Positions 8,149-18,886 of a DNA stretch of 46,455 nucleotides are shown in pieces. Position 1 is the first letter of the stretch; each line of letters opens with the position of its first letter. The DNA is taken from assembly GCF_023703325.1 (NCBI RefSeq), contig NZ_JAMQGM010000009.1, positions 1-46,455 of the forward strand. Reading direction: 5' to 3'. This DNA comes from Streptomyces meridianus (GTDB lineage Bacteria; Actinomycetota; Actinomycetes; Streptomycetales; Streptomycetaceae). The notes beneath the pieces are model-generated. The model ran no database searches. It was not told the origin of the DNA and saw only the letters and a list, made by a program, of their open reading frames with translations. The translations under genes and the position numbers were made by a program.

Positions 8149-8297
8149 GTGACCGACCGTGGCACAGGAACGGCGTTGCAGCCACCACCGTCGTACATGC
8201 TCCGGCCAGGTGCGATGTCCTCGCAGCAGCAGGAGGACACCAGTTGCCCGGCCATGGCCGTCACGCGGCCCCGAACCGCCCGGCGCGGCAACCGGGT

Positions 8298-8660
8298 TCA
8301 GGACCAGACGGCTAGTCCCGTCGCCCCGCCGTCGGCGTCCCGCCGCACCTCCAGCATCCCGGCCACCGCCGCGCGGTTGATGCGGCCGTAGACGTGGGGG
8401 AAGAGGACATCCGGGCCGACGCCCGGCGGCGGGGAGGGGTCGGCGGCCTCCCAGCGCACGGGGGAGTCCAGAAGCTGCTCGTCGATGAGAAGCACCATCA
8501 GCGGCCCGACCGTCTCGCGGTACAGGGCGTCGGCGACGGCGAGCGCGGTGGCCTCGTCCGGGGAGCAGTGCACGAAACCGTCCTCGGCCAGGCCGGGCGG
8601 TGCGTACGGGCGGTCCGGCGCAGCCAGCCAGTCGTCGAGCGGAACCACGTGGAAGATCAT
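8298..8660 (-). CDS. DUF952 family protein
   Basis: The 120-residue protein begins MIFHVVPLDDWLAA and contains GFVHCSPDEAT, the conserved FIHCS-like motif of DUF952, then a central beta-rich region and PHVYGRINRAAV near the end, also typical of the family. DUF952 proteins are small single-domain cytosolic proteins whose biochemical function is not established to my knowledge. The gene lies divergent from the DUF937 gene and is not in an obvious operon. Confidence 0.85.
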   Translation of the reverse strand: MIFHVVPLDDWLAAPDRPYAPPGLAEDGFVHCSPDEATALAVADALYRETVGPLMVLLIDEQLLDSPVRWEAADPSPPPGVGPDVLFPHVYGRINRAAVAGMLEVRRDADGGATGLAVWS

Positions 8661-8724
8661 GCTGATTGTTCTACCGGACGTCTGCTCACCTGACTCGCCC
8701 CGTCCCGGATGAGGAAATCAACCG

Positions 8725-8755
8725 CTGTCGTTAGATTTATACACACTCTCGACAG
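8725..8755. promoter_or_regulatory. AT-rich candidate promoter region flanked by CTGTCG/CGACAG
   Basis: A short AT-rich island (TTAGATTTATACACACT) unusual for this DNA lies between inverted hexamers at 8725-8730 and 8750-8755. On the minus strand it contains TATAAA, which would suit a -10 for the DUF952 gene about 65 bases downstream. On the plus strand it contains TAGATT/TTATAC. The region may serve both divergent genes. Confidence 0.35.
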
Positions 8756-8841
8756 GGTCCGGCGCGCGGACCGCGGGACAATGGGGGTGAGGGCCGGGAC
8801 GGGTGGCGTCCGGAACCGGCCACGAGCAGGAAGGTGCAGCC

Positions 8842-9255
8842 ATGGCCGGCAAGGATCTCGGGAATCTCCTCGGCGGCCTCCTCGGCGGACAGAGCGCCGG
8901 AGGCGGCAACATCGTCGGATCGCTGCTCGGTGCGCTGGGCCGCAGCGGCGGTGCCGGCAGCGGCAACCCGCTCGAAGGGCTGCTGCGGTCGCTGAGCGCC
9001 GGCGGTCTCGGCGAGCAGGCGCAGTCCTGGATCGGAACCGGCCGGAACCAGCCCGTCACCGGGGAGGATCTGATCGACGCCCTGCCGCCGGACGTCCTCC
9101 TCGAAGTGGCCCACCGGGAGGGGGTCGGTCCGCACGAGGCCGCGGAGCGGCTGGCCGACGTACTGCCCCGCACCGTGGACGAGCTCACCCCGCGGGGACG
9201 ACTCCCGCAGAGCGGCTCCCTCGACGAGGTCATCAAGCAGCAGCAGCTCGGATGA
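8842..9255 (+). CDS. YidB/DUF937 family protein
   Basis: The start ATG at 8842 is preceded by AGGAAGG at a good distance, giving 137 residues. The first 60 residues are rich in Gly, Leu and Ser (GNLLGGLLGGQ and similar repeats). The C-terminal half has the DUF937/YidB pattern QAQSWIGTGRNQPVTGEDLIDAL followed by a helical domain with LAHREG-like and ERLADVLPRTVDELTPRGRLP stretches. There is no signal peptide. The family's function is unknown. It stands alone before aroH, with no overlap. Confidence 0.85.
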   Translation: MAGKDLGNLLGGLLGGQSAGGGNIVGSLLGALGRSGGAGSGNPLEGLLRSLSAGGLGEQAQSWIGTGRNQPVTGEDLIDALPPDVLLEVAHREGVGPHEAAERLADVLPRTVDELTPRGRLPQSGSLDEVIKQQQLG

Positions 9256-9417
9256 CCCTCTTCCGCGTCCGGCCGTTCCCCGTGCGCCGGACGCACCTCC
9301 CCGTGCCCGTCTCGCAGGCCGGTCGCCCGCTCCCCGCCGTCTCCCCAGTGACTAGGCTGATCGCCACACCACCGGCCATCCGAGCGCGTGCGCGCGCATG
9401 CCCCGAGGGAGCGAAAC

Positions 9418-9780
9418 GTGGCGGTACGAGCCGTCCGAGGAGCCGTCCAGCTCGAGCGGGACGAATCCGGACACATGCACGAGCAGGTGAGCGAGCTGCT
9501 CACCGCCGTTCTGGACCGCAACGACCTGGTGGCGGACGACCTGATCAGTGTCTGGTTCACGGCCACACCCGACCTGCACAGTGACTTCCCGGCGGCCGCG
9601 GCCCGCGGGCTCGGCATCGTCGACGTGCCGCTGATCTGCGCCCAGGAACTGGACATCGACGGGGCGATGCCGCGCGTCGTCCGGGTCCTCGCGCACGTCG
9701 AGACCGACCTGGCCAAGAGCGACATCGCCCACGTGTACCTCGGCGCCGCCGCAGCCCTGCGCAAGGACATCGCCCAGTGA
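9418..9780 (+). CDS. aroH: Chorismate mutase, AroH class
   Basis: The enzyme rearranges chorismate to prephenate in phenylalanine and tyrosine synthesis. The GTG at 9418 follows GAGGGA and gives 120 residues, the usual length of the trimeric monofunctional AroH type. It begins VRAVRGAVQLERDE, with the arginine and GA that line the active site, followed by ISVWFTATPDLHSDFPAAAAR and the C-terminal RVLAHVET. Its product feeds the next gene, tyrA, with which it overlaps by four bases (GTGA), so the two steps are coupled. Confidence 0.94.
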   Translation: MAVRAVRGAVQLERDESGHMHEQVSELLTAVLDRNDLVADDLISVWFTATPDLHSDFPAAAARGLGIVDVPLICAQELDIDGAMPRVVRVLAHVETDLAKSDIAHVYLGAAAALRKDIAQ

Positions 9781-10862
9781 GGACCGCGGTCGTCATCGGC
9801 ACCGGGCTCATCGGTACCTCCGCCGCCCTGGCGCTGTCGGGGCGCGGGGTCCGGGTGCACCTGCAGGACCACGACCCCGCCCGGGCGCGCACCGCCGCCG
9901 CTCTCGGAGCCGGCACCGACGAGGGGCCGGAGGGCCGGGTGGACCTGGCCGTCGTCGCGGTGCCGCCCGCACACGTGGCGGGTGTCGTCGCCGATGTCCA
10001 GCGCCGCGGCCTGGCGCGCGGCTGCATCGACGTCGCCAGCGTGAAGGGCCGGCCTCGACGGGAGCTCGCGGACCTCGGGGGCGACCTGAGCCAGTACCTC
10101 GGCACGCACCCGATGTCGGGCAGCGAGCGCTCCGGCCCGCTCGCCGCCACGGCGGACCTCTTCGAGGGCAGACCGTGGGTGCTGACTCCCACCCGGGACA
10201 CGGACACCGAGGTGCTCAACCTCGCCCTTGAGCTGGTCTCGCTGTGCCGCGCGGTGCCGGTGGTGATGGACGCCGACGCCCACGACCGCGCCGTCGCGCT
10301 CGTGTCCCACACCCCCCAGCTGCTGTCCAGCCTGGTGGCGGCCCGTCTGGAGGGGGCCGAGGAGACGGCCGTACGACTGTGCGGCCAGGGCATCCGGGAC
10401 GTCACCAGAATCGCGGCCTCAGAGCCCGGGATGTGGATCGACATCCTCTCGGCCAACCCCGGCCCCGTCGCCGACGTCCTCGCGTCGGTGGCCGCGGACC
10501 TCGACGAGACGGTGCAGGCCCTGCGCTCCCTCCAGTCCTCCGACGAGGGGGAGCGCGGCGGGGGCGCCGCCGGTATCGAGGACGTCCTGCGCCGCGGCAA
10601 CAGCGGCCGGGCCCGCGTACCGGGCAAGCACGGCACCGCCCCGGCCGCCTACGAGGTCGTCGCCGTGCTCATCGGGGACCAGCCCGGCGAACTGGCCCGG
10701 GTGTTCGCCGACGCCGGCCGGGCGGGCGTCAACATCGAGGACGTGCGCATCGAGCACGCGACCGGGCAGCAGACCGGCCTGGTGCAGCTCATGGTCGAGC
10801 CCAAGGCTGCGCCCGGCCTGAGCGCGGCGCTGCGCGAGCGGGGCTGGTCGATCCGGCAGTGA
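9777..10862 (+). CDS. tyrA: Prephenate dehydrogenase with C-terminal ACT domain
   Basis: Converts prephenate to 4-hydroxyphenylpyruvate with NAD(P)+, the committed step to tyrosine. An N-terminal Rossmann fold opens with VVIGTGLIGTSAALAL (residues 5-20). The conserved helical dehydrogenase region includes THPMSGSERSGP and a His-containing SHTPQLLSSLVA. Residues from about 290 to the end form an ACT domain (VLIGDQPGELARVFADAGRAG), which in this family usually mediates feedback control by an aromatic amino acid. The GTG start overlaps aroH. Confidence 0.94.
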   Translation: MRTAVVIGTGLIGTSAALALSGRGVRVHLQDHDPARARTAAALGAGTDEGPEGRVDLAVVAVPPAHVAGVVADVQRRGLARGCIDVASVKGRPRRELADLGGDLSQYLGTHPMSGSERSGPLAATADLFEGRPWVLTPTRDTDTEVLNLALELVSLCRAVPVVMDADAHDRAVALVSHTPQLLSSLVAARLEGAEETAVRLCGQGIRDVTRIAASEPGMWIDILSANPGPVADVLASVAADLDETVQALRSLQSSDEGERGGGAAGIEDVLRRGNSGRARVPGKHGTAPAAYEVVAVLIGDQPGELARVFADAGRAGVNIEDVRIEHATGQQTGLVQLMVEPKAAPGLSAALRERGWSIRQ

Positions 10863-11101
10863 GGCGCTGACCGGCGTGAGCGGCGGACCTGCGCGGGGCA
10901 TGCTGTGCGCAGGCTCACGGAGGCCCCGGGGCCTTCCCCTCCCCACGGGGGGTGAGGGCAGGCTCGCCCGGCCGGTAACCTTGTCCGAAGGCCCGCATGC
11001 CCCGAGGGCCCGTCCGACACGCAGAGCCGTCCGCCGTGAGGCCTGACCTGCCGGACGGGGCCCCGACCGTTCCCCCCGTGCACAGGAAGGTGTTCGTCAC
11101 C

Positions 11102-11818
11102 GTGGAAACCGCCGCCCGGACCGCCCCGGCAGCAGTCATTGTCGCCATCGACGGCCCCTCCGGCACGGGCAAGTCCAGCACGTCCAAGGCCGTGGCCGCC
11201 AAGCTCGGCCTGAGCTACCTCGACACCGGAGCCCAGTACCGGGCCATCACCTGGTGGATGCTGAACAACGGTGTCGACGTGAACGACCCGTCCGCCGTGG
11301 CGACGGCCGCGGCCAAGCCGGTCATCGTCTCCGGCACCGACCCGCTGGCTCCCGCCATCACGGTCGACGCAGTGGACGTCTCCGGACCGATCCGCACCCA
11401 GGAGGTCACCTCGGCGGTCAGTGCGGTCAGTGCCGTCCCGGAGGTCCGAACCCTGATAACGGACCTGCAGCGCGTCATCGCCACGAGCGCCGGGAACGGC
11501 ATCGTCGTGGAGGGGCGGGACATCGGCACCACCGTGCTCCCGGACGCCGACATCAAGATCTTCCTCACTGCGTCGCCGGAGGCCCGCGCCGCCCGCCGGA
11601 GCGGTGAACTGCGCGGCAAGGTTCCCGTGGACGTCGCCGCGACCCGCGAGGCGCTGGTCAAGCGCGATGCGGCAGACGCCGGCCGCAAGACGTCGCCGCT
11701 GGCCAAGGCGGACGACGCCGTCGAGGTCGACACCACGGACCTCACCCTGGACCAGGTCATAGAGTGCGTGGTGACCCTGATCGAGGGCGCGATCGCCCGG
11801 GCGGGACAGCAGGCGTGA
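11102..11818 (+). CDS. cmk: Cytidylate kinase
   Basis: Phosphorylates CMP and dCMP to the diphosphates. The P-loop GPSGTGKS is at residues 18-25, followed by [13 protein letters not shown], which binds CMP, and the lid region [24 protein letters not shown]. The GTG at 11102 is preferred because AGGAAGG lies 11 bases upstream. An earlier in-frame GTG at 11090 would overlap that ribosome binding site. The length of 238 residues is normal. It is the first gene of a cmk-plsC-der group, a common order in actinobacteria, and its stop overlaps plsC. Confidence 0.94.
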   Translation: METAARTAPAAVIVAIDGPSGTGKSSTSKAVAAKLGLSYLDTGAQYRAITWWMLNNGVDVNDPSAVATAAAKPVIVSGTDPLAPAITVDAVDVSGPIRTQEVTSAVSAVSAVPEVRTLITDLQRVIATSAGNGIVVEGRDIGTTVLPDADIKIFLTASPEARAARRSGELRGKVPVDVAATREALVKRDAADAGRKTSPLAKADDAVEVDTTDLTLDQVIECVVTLIEGAIARAGQQA

Positions 11819-12519
11819 CCCGAGCCGCCAGCGGTGCGGGGCCCAGTCCGCGGGGGGCGGCCGTCGGCAGGAGGATCGGCATCGGCCTGATGCGCTCGCT
11901 GTGGAAGCCGCGGGTACTCGGCGCCTGGCGGGTCCCGGCCTCCGGCCCGGTCATCCTGGCGGTCAACCACGCGAACCTCCTCGACGGCCCGATGCTGATG
12001 GGGACGGCACCCCGGCCGGTGCACTTCCTGATCAAGAAAGAGGCTTTCGTCGGACCGCTCGACCCCTTCCTGCGCGGAATCGGCCAGCTGAAGGTGGACC
12101 GCGGCACCACCGACCGCAGGGCCGTCACCGACGCACTGCACGTGCTGCAGGACGGCGGCGTCCTCGGTATCTTCCCGGAGGGCACCCGGGGCGAGGGCGA
12201 CTTCGCCTCGCTGCGCGCCGGCCTCGCCTACTTCGCGGTCCGGTCCGGCGCTCCGGTCGTGCCGGTGGTGGTGCTGGGCAGTGCCGAGCGCCCCGGCCTG
12301 CTGGTTTCCGCGCTGCCGCCGCTGCGCAGCGGTATCGACGTGGTCTTCGGTGCGGCGTTCGAGGCCGGGGACGGCAGCGGCAGACGAACCCGCACGGCGC
12401 TCGACGCCGCGACTGTCCGTATCCAGGAGCGGCTCACCGCCCACCTGCACGAGGCGAGACGCGTCACCGGACGCGCCGCCGCCACTCCGGGGAACACCTC
12501 CCCGGCTCCCACAACCTGA
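11815..12519 (+). CDS. plsC: 1-acylglycerol-3-phosphate O-acyltransferase (PlsC family)
   Basis: Transfers a fatty acyl chain to lysophosphatidic acid in phospholipid synthesis at the membrane. The catalytic HxxxxD motif is NHANLLD with His52 and Asp57, and the phosphate-binding motif is FPEGTRG around residue 122. The protein is 234 residues from the GTG at 11815, which overlaps the cmk stop. One hydrophobic segment (PVILAVN) precedes the motif. The C-terminal 40 residues are basic and variable. Confidence 0.9.
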   Translation: MTRAASGAGPSPRGAAVGRRIGIGLMRSLWKPRVLGAWRVPASGPVILAVNHANLLDGPMLMGTAPRPVHFLIKKEAFVGPLDPFLRGIGQLKVDRGTTDRRAVTDALHVLQDGGVLGIFPEGTRGEGDFASLRAGLAYFAVRSGAPVVPVVVLGSAERPGLLVSALPPLRSGIDVVFGAAFEAGDGSGRRTRTALDAATVRIQERLTAHLHEARRVTGRAAATPGNTSPAPTT

Positions 12520-12599
12520 GACGCGGGCCGCACGGGCCCGCGCCCCGCGCCGGAGGTGGACAGCCGCCGGCGGACGAAGGACGACGAGGTACAGAGCTC

Positions 12600-14060
12600 A
12601 TGAACGACCAGATCCACACCGGCGACGAGCACGGTGAGCTTGGCGAAGCCGAGTACGCGGAGTTCATGGAGCTCGCGGCGCAGGAGGGCTTCGACCCCGA
12701 GCAGGTCGAGAGCGAACTCGCCGCGGCCGGGCACGGGCCCTTGCCCGTCCTCGCCGTCGTCGGCCGGCCGAATGTGGGCAAGTCGACGCTGGTGAACCGG
12801 ATCCTCGGCCGCCGCGAGGCCGTCGTCGAGGACCGTCCGGGCGTCACCCGCGACCGCGTGACGTACGAGGCCGAGTGGGCCGGCCGCCGGTTCAAGGTCG
12901 TCGACACCGGCGGCTGGGAGCAGGACGTCCTCGGCATCGACGCCGCGGTGGCCGCCCAGGCGGAGTTCGCCATCGAGGCGGCGGACGCCGTGGTGTTCGT
13001 GGTGGACTCCACGGTGGGCGCCACGGACACCGACGAGGCCGTGGTCAAGCTGCTCCGCCGGGCCGGCAAGCCCGTGGTGCTGTGTGCCAACAAGGTCGAC
13101 GGCCCGACCGGAGAGCCCGACGCGGCCATGCTCTGGTCGCTCGGCCTCGGCGAGCCGCACCCCGTGTCCTCCCTCCACGGCCGCGGAACCGGTGATCTGC
13201 TCGACGCGGTACTCGAGGCGCTGCCGGAGGCTCCCGCCCAGACCTTCGGAGGCGGCACCGGCGGGCCGCGGCGGATCGCGCTCATCGGCCGGCCCAACGT
13301 CGGCAAGTCGTCGCTGCTCAACAAGGTGGCCCGCGAGGAGCGCGTGGTGGTGGACGAGTTGGCCGGCACAACGCGCGATCCGGTCGACGAGCTCATCGAA
13401 CTCGGCGGTATCACCTGGAAGTTCGTGGACACCGCCGGTATCCGCCGCCGAGTGCACCTCCAGGAGGGGGCGGACTACTACGCGTCGCTGCGGACCGCTG
13501 CTGCGCTGGAGAAGGCCGAGGTCGCGGTGGTCCTGATCGACGCCGGGGAGACCATCAGCGTCCAGGACACCCGGATCATCACCATGGCGGTCGAGGCCGG
13601 CCGGGCTGTCGTCATCGCCTACAACAAGTGGGACCTGCTCGACGAGGAGCGCCGTTACTACCTCGAGCGCGAGATCGAAAGGGACCTGGTACAGGTCCAG
13701 TGGGCGCCCCGGGTCAACGTCTCGGCGCTGACCGGACGGCACATGGAGCGGCTCGTCCCCGCCATCGAGACCGCTCTGGCCGGCTGGGAGACCCGCGTCC
13801 CGACCGGGCGGCTCAACGCGTTCCTCGGTGAGATCGTCGCCTCGCACCCGCACCCCATCCGCGGCGGCAAGCAGCCCCGCATCCTGTTCGGCACCCAGGC
13901 GGGAACCCGGCCGCCCCGGTTCGTGCTCTTCGCCTCCGGGTTCCTGGAGGCCGGCTACCGCCGCTTCGTCGAACGGCGGCTGCGCGAGGAGTTCGGTTTC
14001 GAGGGCACACCGATCCAGATCTCCGTCCGGGTCCGCGAGAAGCGCGGGCGGAAGAAGTGA
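12600..14060 (+). CDS. der: Ribosome biogenesis GTPase Der (EngA)
   Basis: An essential double GTPase needed for 50S ribosomal subunit assembly. The first G domain has the P-loop GRPNVGKST at residues 55-63 and the second has GRPNVGKSS starting at residue 230. Both have DxxG motifs (DTGGW, DTAGI) and N/TKxD motifs (NKVD, NKWD). A C-terminal KH-like domain ends in a basic EKRGRKK tail. The 50-residue acidic N-terminal extension is typical of actinobacterial Der. ATG at 12600 follows a GACGAGG-type ribosome binding site. Confidence 0.96.
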   Translation: MNDQIHTGDEHGELGEAEYAEFMELAAQEGFDPEQVESELAAAGHGPLPVLAVVGRPNVGKSTLVNRILGRREAVVEDRPGVTRDRVTYEAEWAGRRFKVVDTGGWEQDVLGIDAAVAAQAEFAIEAADAVVFVVDSTVGATDTDEAVVKLLRRAGKPVVLCANKVDGPTGEPDAAMLWSLGLGEPHPVSSLHGRGTGDLLDAVLEALPEAPAQTFGGGTGGPRRIALIGRPNVGKSSLLNKVAREERVVVDELAGTTRDPVDELIELGGITWKFVDTAGIRRRVHLQEGADYYASLRTAAALEKAEVAVVLIDAGETISVQDTRIITMAVEAGRAVVIAYNKWDLLDEERRYYLEREIERDLVQVQWAPRVNVSALTGRHMERLVPAIETALAGWETRVPTGRLNAFLGEIVASHPHPIRGGKQPRILFGTQAGTRPPRFVLFASGFLEAGYRRFVERRLREEFGFEGTPIQISVRVREKRGRKK

Positions 14061-14071
14061 GGCCACACACC

Positions 14072-14111
14072 GGAAGGGGCCGCCCGGAGATTTTTCCGGG
14101 CGGCCCCTTCC
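14072..14111. terminator. Bidirectional terminator between der and a convergent gene
   Basis: A perfect 16-base inverted repeat (14072-14087 and 14096-14111) with an eight-base loop holding five T. Flanking CACAC and GTGTG extend the pairing after a one-base bulge. It lies 11 bases after the der stop and 8 bases from the stop of the minus-strand gene, so it can serve both. Confidence 0.88.
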
Positions 14112-14118
14112 GTGTGCG

Positions 14119-14595
14119 CTACAACCCGTGCCGGCGGTCGTCGCGGTTCCCTGGCGGCAGGGCCGGAGGAGGGTTTCCCCGGCGCCTTCGCCGTCCGGTG
14201 GCTTCCCACGACCCGGTCGGTTCCCACGAACTGATGCGGTCCCAGTCCACCGTGCTCGGCAGCGAGTCGAACGGCGTGAACTCGTAGTCTTCCTCGCCCG
14301 ACCGGTCGCCGGGCAGCGCCTTGAAGGCCCGGCGGTACTCGGCGTAGAGAGCGTCGTAGATGGGCGTGGAAGTCCGGTGACGGACGACCGGGGCGTCGTA
14401 TGACGGACGCATCGCGGGGATGGGGCTCGGATGGGGGAGCCGGTGGGAGGAGTCGTAGGGGTGCACGTAGGTGCCAACGACTCCGAGGTCCGGCGGATGC
14501 GGGTTCGCGGAGAACCAGCCGTTTTGCACCCTGTGCGACGTATGGCCGAGAGCGGGAACCGGCAGGCGGTGCGCCCCGGGGCCGGGTGCGGTCAT
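14119..14595 (-). CDS. Conserved-looking hypothetical protein, proline/tyrosine rich
   Basis: Not recognised as a named family. The 158-residue product has Tyr, Pro and His rich stretches in the first 65 residues (GTYVHPYDSSHRLPHPSP), then a more ordered part PIYDALYAEYRRAFKALPGD with acidic and aromatic residues, and a basic Arg/Pro tail. There is no signal peptide or membrane segment. ATG at 14595 overlaps the stop of the upstream gene as ATGA, so the pair is translationally coupled. The coupling and the well-defined helix suggest a real gene whose job is tied to its partner. Confidence 0.8.
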   Translation of the reverse strand: MTAPGPGAHRLPVPALGHTSHRVQNGWFSANPHPPDLGVVGTYVHPYDSSHRLPHPSPIPAMRPSYDAPVVRHRTSTPIYDALYAEYRRAFKALPGDRSGEEDYEFTPFDSLPSTVDWDRISSWEPTGSWEATGRRRRRGNPPPALPPGNRDDRRHGL

Positions 14596-15497
14596 GCGCC
14601 GGTCAGCGGCATCATGGCCCCGACCAGGAGCCCATCGGTGGCGGCCTTGTCCAGCGCGTCCCGGAGCAGGTCCTCGCGCGCCTGCTGGCCGATCGAGCCC
14701 GCCGGGCCTGCGAACATCAGGACCGTGTGGGTCCGATTGACGGTCGCCCGCCAGGCTTCCGTGACCGCGAGCGGTCGATGAGCCTGCCACCACGCCACCG
14801 GCCCGGCCGGACCCGGCTGCAGGACGGCGTGCAGTTCCCCGTTCACCAGCAGCACCGACCAGCCCCCGAGCGGGGCGGGTGGCCGCTCGACGTCGGTGAC
14901 CGGGGCGAAGCCGTGCTCGAGGAGCAGGGGCAGGAAGTCGTCGCCCGGACCGTCGGTGCCCGCGCGGGCGACGGGCCCGGTCGGCTCGGCGACGATCGCC
15001 GCGTGCAGCACTCCGTCGATCAGCACCAGGCCGCTCGTGACGCCGATGACCGCTTGCCGCGGGCTCTCCGTGCTGTCCGCGTGCGAGGTGTGGCGCGCCT
15101 GCTGCGGTACGGACGCGGGTTCGCCGGCGAGCGCAGGAGCAGGGCCTGCGGGTGGCGTTGCGGGGACGGAGGGCGCCGGTTCGGCTGCGGCGGGTGCAGG
15201 AGGGCCGGCGAGGGGTCCTTCGTCGCCGGTGATGCTCCGCACCGCCCCCTGCAACTGCTCCTCCGACACCGGGACCACCTGGGAGGGGATGCAAGTCGCG
15301 TGGGCGAAGGCCAGCACCGCGGTCTCGTCGCCGACGAAGAGCACGGTGCTGGTGCGCTCCTGCTGGGTGTCGCCCGGGGTGCGGCACGAGGTGCAGTCGT
15401 AATGGCCCGGGGCGTTGACGCCGGCGAGCAGCCGGTCGGCTTCTTCGTCGCCGATCTCGGCGCGTACGTCATCGCTGACGTCGAGCATGCGCGGCAC
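14592..15497 (-). CDS. Hypothetical protein with an N-terminal Cys pair and a Pro/Ala linker
   Basis: Function not recognised. The GTG at 15497 is chosen because GAGGAG lies seven bases upstream; the ATG nine bases further in (15488) is the alternative. The 301-residue product has an N-terminal domain (about 1-105) with YDCTSCRTPGD, a CxxC pair, and VLFVGDETAVLAFAHATC. A 60-residue Pro/Ala linker follows, then a C-terminal domain (about 170-301) with GLVLIDGVLHAAIVAEP and related beta-rich segments. The two domains look alike in pattern (VLLVNGELHAVLQPG), suggesting an internal duplication. It is coupled to the 14119-14595 gene. Confidence 0.8.
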   Translation of the reverse strand: MPRMLDVSDDVRAEIGDEEADRLLAGVNAPGHYDCTSCRTPGDTQQERTSTVLFVGDETAVLAFAHATCIPSQVVPVSEEQLQGAVRSITGDEGPLAGPPAPAAAEPAPSVPATPPAGPAPALAGEPASVPQQARHTSHADSTESPRQAVIGVTSGLVLIDGVLHAAIVAEPTGPVARAGTDGPGDDFLPLLLEHGFAPVTDVERPPAPLGGWSVLLVNGELHAVLQPGPAGPVAWWQAHRPLAVTEAWRATVNRTHTVLMFAGPAGSIGQQAREDLLRDALDKAATDGLLVGAMMPLTGA

Positions 15498-15661
15498 GGG
15501 GTGGCTCCTCGGTCTCGGAACGCGAGCCGGGGGCCCCCGGCTCATATGAGAACAACGGAGAACCGCGGTCCCGGGTCACGCTCCGGGGCTTGGTCTGCGC
15601 GGGTGGTCCTCGGCGCGGCGTGCGGCGCGGCTCCCCGGCAGCGCGCGAAGATGCTGCCTAG

Positions 15662-16901
<1,240 letters not shown>

Positions 16902-17034
16902 CCGGGCCCCCTCGTGGTTGCCGACCGCTGGTCACAGGCCCGAGCGCTCGCCGATGAGTTGCACGAGCGTTCCCCCGGCCACACTCTGAGATCATCGATC
17001 AGTATCCGACCGACTACACCCGGTGGTGAGCCAG

Positions 17035-17556
17035 ATGGCTTTCGGCACGCAGGCGCGCAGTGTGTCCTGGGCCGCGGCAGCGGCCCTCCTGCTGGGCGCG
17101 GGGGCCGCGGCGTGCGGTGGTGGCGGCGGCTACGGCGGGGGAGCGTCGCCCAGTGCGACCCCGTCGAAGGAGACGACGTCCAAGAAGGCGAACGAGCCCT
17201 CCGATCCCGCTGCCGCGCGCAAGCAGGTGACGGCCGATTGGGAGAAGTTCTTCGACCCGGCCACCCCCATTCAGCAGAAGCTGGACCTGCTGGAGGGCGG
17301 CGGCAGGCTGCGGCCCGCCCTGGAGGCGTTCAGCGGCGACGAGCGGGTCGGCCAGGTCAAGGCGGACGTCAAGAAGGTGGACTTCACCTCGTCGACGAAG
17401 GCCGACGTCACCTACGACCTCACGCTCCAGGGCCAGACCGCGCTCCCCGACGCGACGGGCGTGTCGGTCGAGGAGGGCGGGACGTGGAAGGTGTCCGCGA
17501 AATCCCTCTGCGGGCTGGTGCAGCAGGGCGATGGCCAGGACATCCCGGGCTGCTGA
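17035..17556 (+). CDS. Small lipoprotein, function unknown
   Basis: A 173-residue secreted lipoprotein: hydrophobic signal (SWAAAAALLLGAGAAAC) with the lipidated cysteine in AAAC, then a Gly- and Ser/Thr-rich spacer and a compact domain with KQVTADWEKFFDPATPIQQKLDLL and GQVKADVKKVDFTSSTKADV. This layout resembles small Streptomyces lipoproteins with an NTF2-like fold, but I do not assign a function. The ATG at 17035 follows GGTGGTGAG. Its 3' end overlaps the next gene by 26 bases, so the pair is cotranscribed. Confidence 0.8.
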   Translation: MAFGTQARSVSWAAAAALLLGAGAAACGGGGGYGGGASPSATPSKETTSKKANEPSDPAAARKQVTADWEKFFDPATPIQQKLDLLEGGGRLRPALEAFSGDERVGQVKADVKKVDFTSSTKADVTYDLTLQGQTALPDATGVSVEEGGTWKVSAKSLCGLVQQGDGQDIPGC

Positions 17557-18859
17557 CCGGATCCTGACGGTGGCACTGCTCGGCCTGCTGCTCGTCCCCG
17601 TCGCCGCCTGCGGGAGCCGGCTGCCGGAGAACGCCTTCGAACGCCGCGGCCGCGAGGGCTCCCCGAGCGCGGGCTCGCGCAGTCCGATCGAGGTCGGGAT
17701 CATCAGCAGTGCGACGAGCCCGGTCGGCGGGGCCGCGTTCACCGGCCCGCGGGACGGCGCCGAGGCGTACTTCGACCGGCTGAATGCGAAGGGCGGCATC
17801 GGGGGCCGTTCCGTCAAGCTGCTGACCTGCGACGACGGGGGCAGCGGGGTGGGCAACAGCGCCTGTGTGCAGCGGCTCGTCGAGCAGGAGAAGGTGTTCG
17901 CACTGGTCGCCACCACGTCCCTGGACTACGCCGGGGCCGCCCGCGTCAGCCGTGCGGGAGTGCCCGACATCGGGGGCCAGCCGATCGGCGCCGCGTACGA
18001 CACCTACCCGCACCTCTACGGCATCCACGGCAGCAGCGCTCCCCGCGACGGCGAACCGGGCTGGAACGGCCTGCTCTACGGCGGGACCGAGGTGTACCGG
18101 TTCTTCCGGCGGGAAGTCGGGGCGCGTACCGCCGGCGTCGTCTTCTACAACCAGGCGTCGTCGGCCGCTTACGCCCGGCTGGTGATGCGCGGTCTGCGTG
18201 CCGAGGGCTACCGAGTGGTGCCGGAGCAGGTCGACTTCGCGCTGCCCAACTTCGCGGCGGTGGCCGCCGATCTGCGGGACCGCGGGACCGATGTGGTGTT
18301 CGACGCCATGGACGTCCACGGCAACACCGAACTGTGCAAGGCGCTGGACGCGGCAGACGTTCGCGTGGACGCCAAGGTCACCAACGTCCAGAACTGGACG
18401 GACACGGTCGCCGACGACTACAAGGACGCCCCCGGCTGCCGCAACGCCCTGTGGGTCACGGGCTCCAGCCGCAACCACGACGAGACCGGCAACCCGGCGG
18501 TCGCACGGTTCCGGGACGCCATGCGGGACCGGTTCCCCGGCCGGCCGCTCTCGCAGTGGCAGCTGGAGGGATGGGCCGCGGCCATGTGGTTCACCGACGC
18601 GGCGAAGTCCTGCGGCGCCGGCCTGACCCGTGCGTGCGTCGAGCGCTTCATGAACCGCGCCCGGCCCTACACGGCTGAGGGCCTGCTGCTGCCCGCAGGG
18701 TTCCGCCGTTCCCCCCGGCCGCCGGCGACCGGGAGGAGCTGCCTGTCCGTGGCCCGCTGGCAGGACCGGGCCCTGGACGGCCGCGGCGGCTGGGTGACCC
18801 GGGGCGGCGACATGACCCGCAACTGCTTCACCGTGCCCCAATTGCCCTACCGGCCCTGA
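17531..18859 (+). CDS. Branched-chain amino-acid-type ABC substrate-binding lipoprotein
   Basis: A 442-residue type-I periplasmic-binding-fold lipoprotein. The signal ends in the lipobox VAAC (LLLVPVAACGS). The mature part begins IEVGIISSATSPVGG, then FTGPRDGAEAYFDRLNAKGGIGG and LLTCDDGGSG, typical of the LivJ/UrtA family that binds amino acids, amides or urea. The ligand cannot be told from sequence. No intact permease or ATPase lies nearby. The only likely partner is the decayed ATPase remnant at 16425-16901 on the other strand, so this may be an orphan or may use distant transporter subunits. Confidence 0.88.
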   Translation: MARTSRAADRILTVALLGLLLVPVAACGSRLPENAFERRGREGSPSAGSRSPIEVGIISSATSPVGGAAFTGPRDGAEAYFDRLNAKGGIGGRSVKLLTCDDGGSGVGNSACVQRLVEQEKVFALVATTSLDYAGAARVSRAGVPDIGGQPIGAAYDTYPHLYGIHGSSAPRDGEPGWNGLLYGGTEVYRFFRREVGARTAGVVFYNQASSAAYARLVMRGLRAEGYRVVPEQVDFALPNFAAVAADLRDRGTDVVFDAMDVHGNTELCKALDAADVRVDAKVTNVQNWTDTVADDYKDAPGCRNALWVTGSSRNHDETGNPAVARFRDAMRDRFPGRPLSQWQLEGWAAAMWFTDAAKSCGAGLTRACVERFMNRARPYTAEGLLLPAGFRRSPRPPATGRSCLSVARWQDRALDGRGGWVTRGGDMTRNCFTVPQLPYRP

Positions 18860-18886
18860 CGGAGGCGGGCTGTCCCGGCGGCCGGC

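Noticed and set aside
11090..11092. GTG at 11090 as the cmk start
   Set aside because: It overlaps the ribosome binding site AGGAAGG; GTG at 11102 is better.
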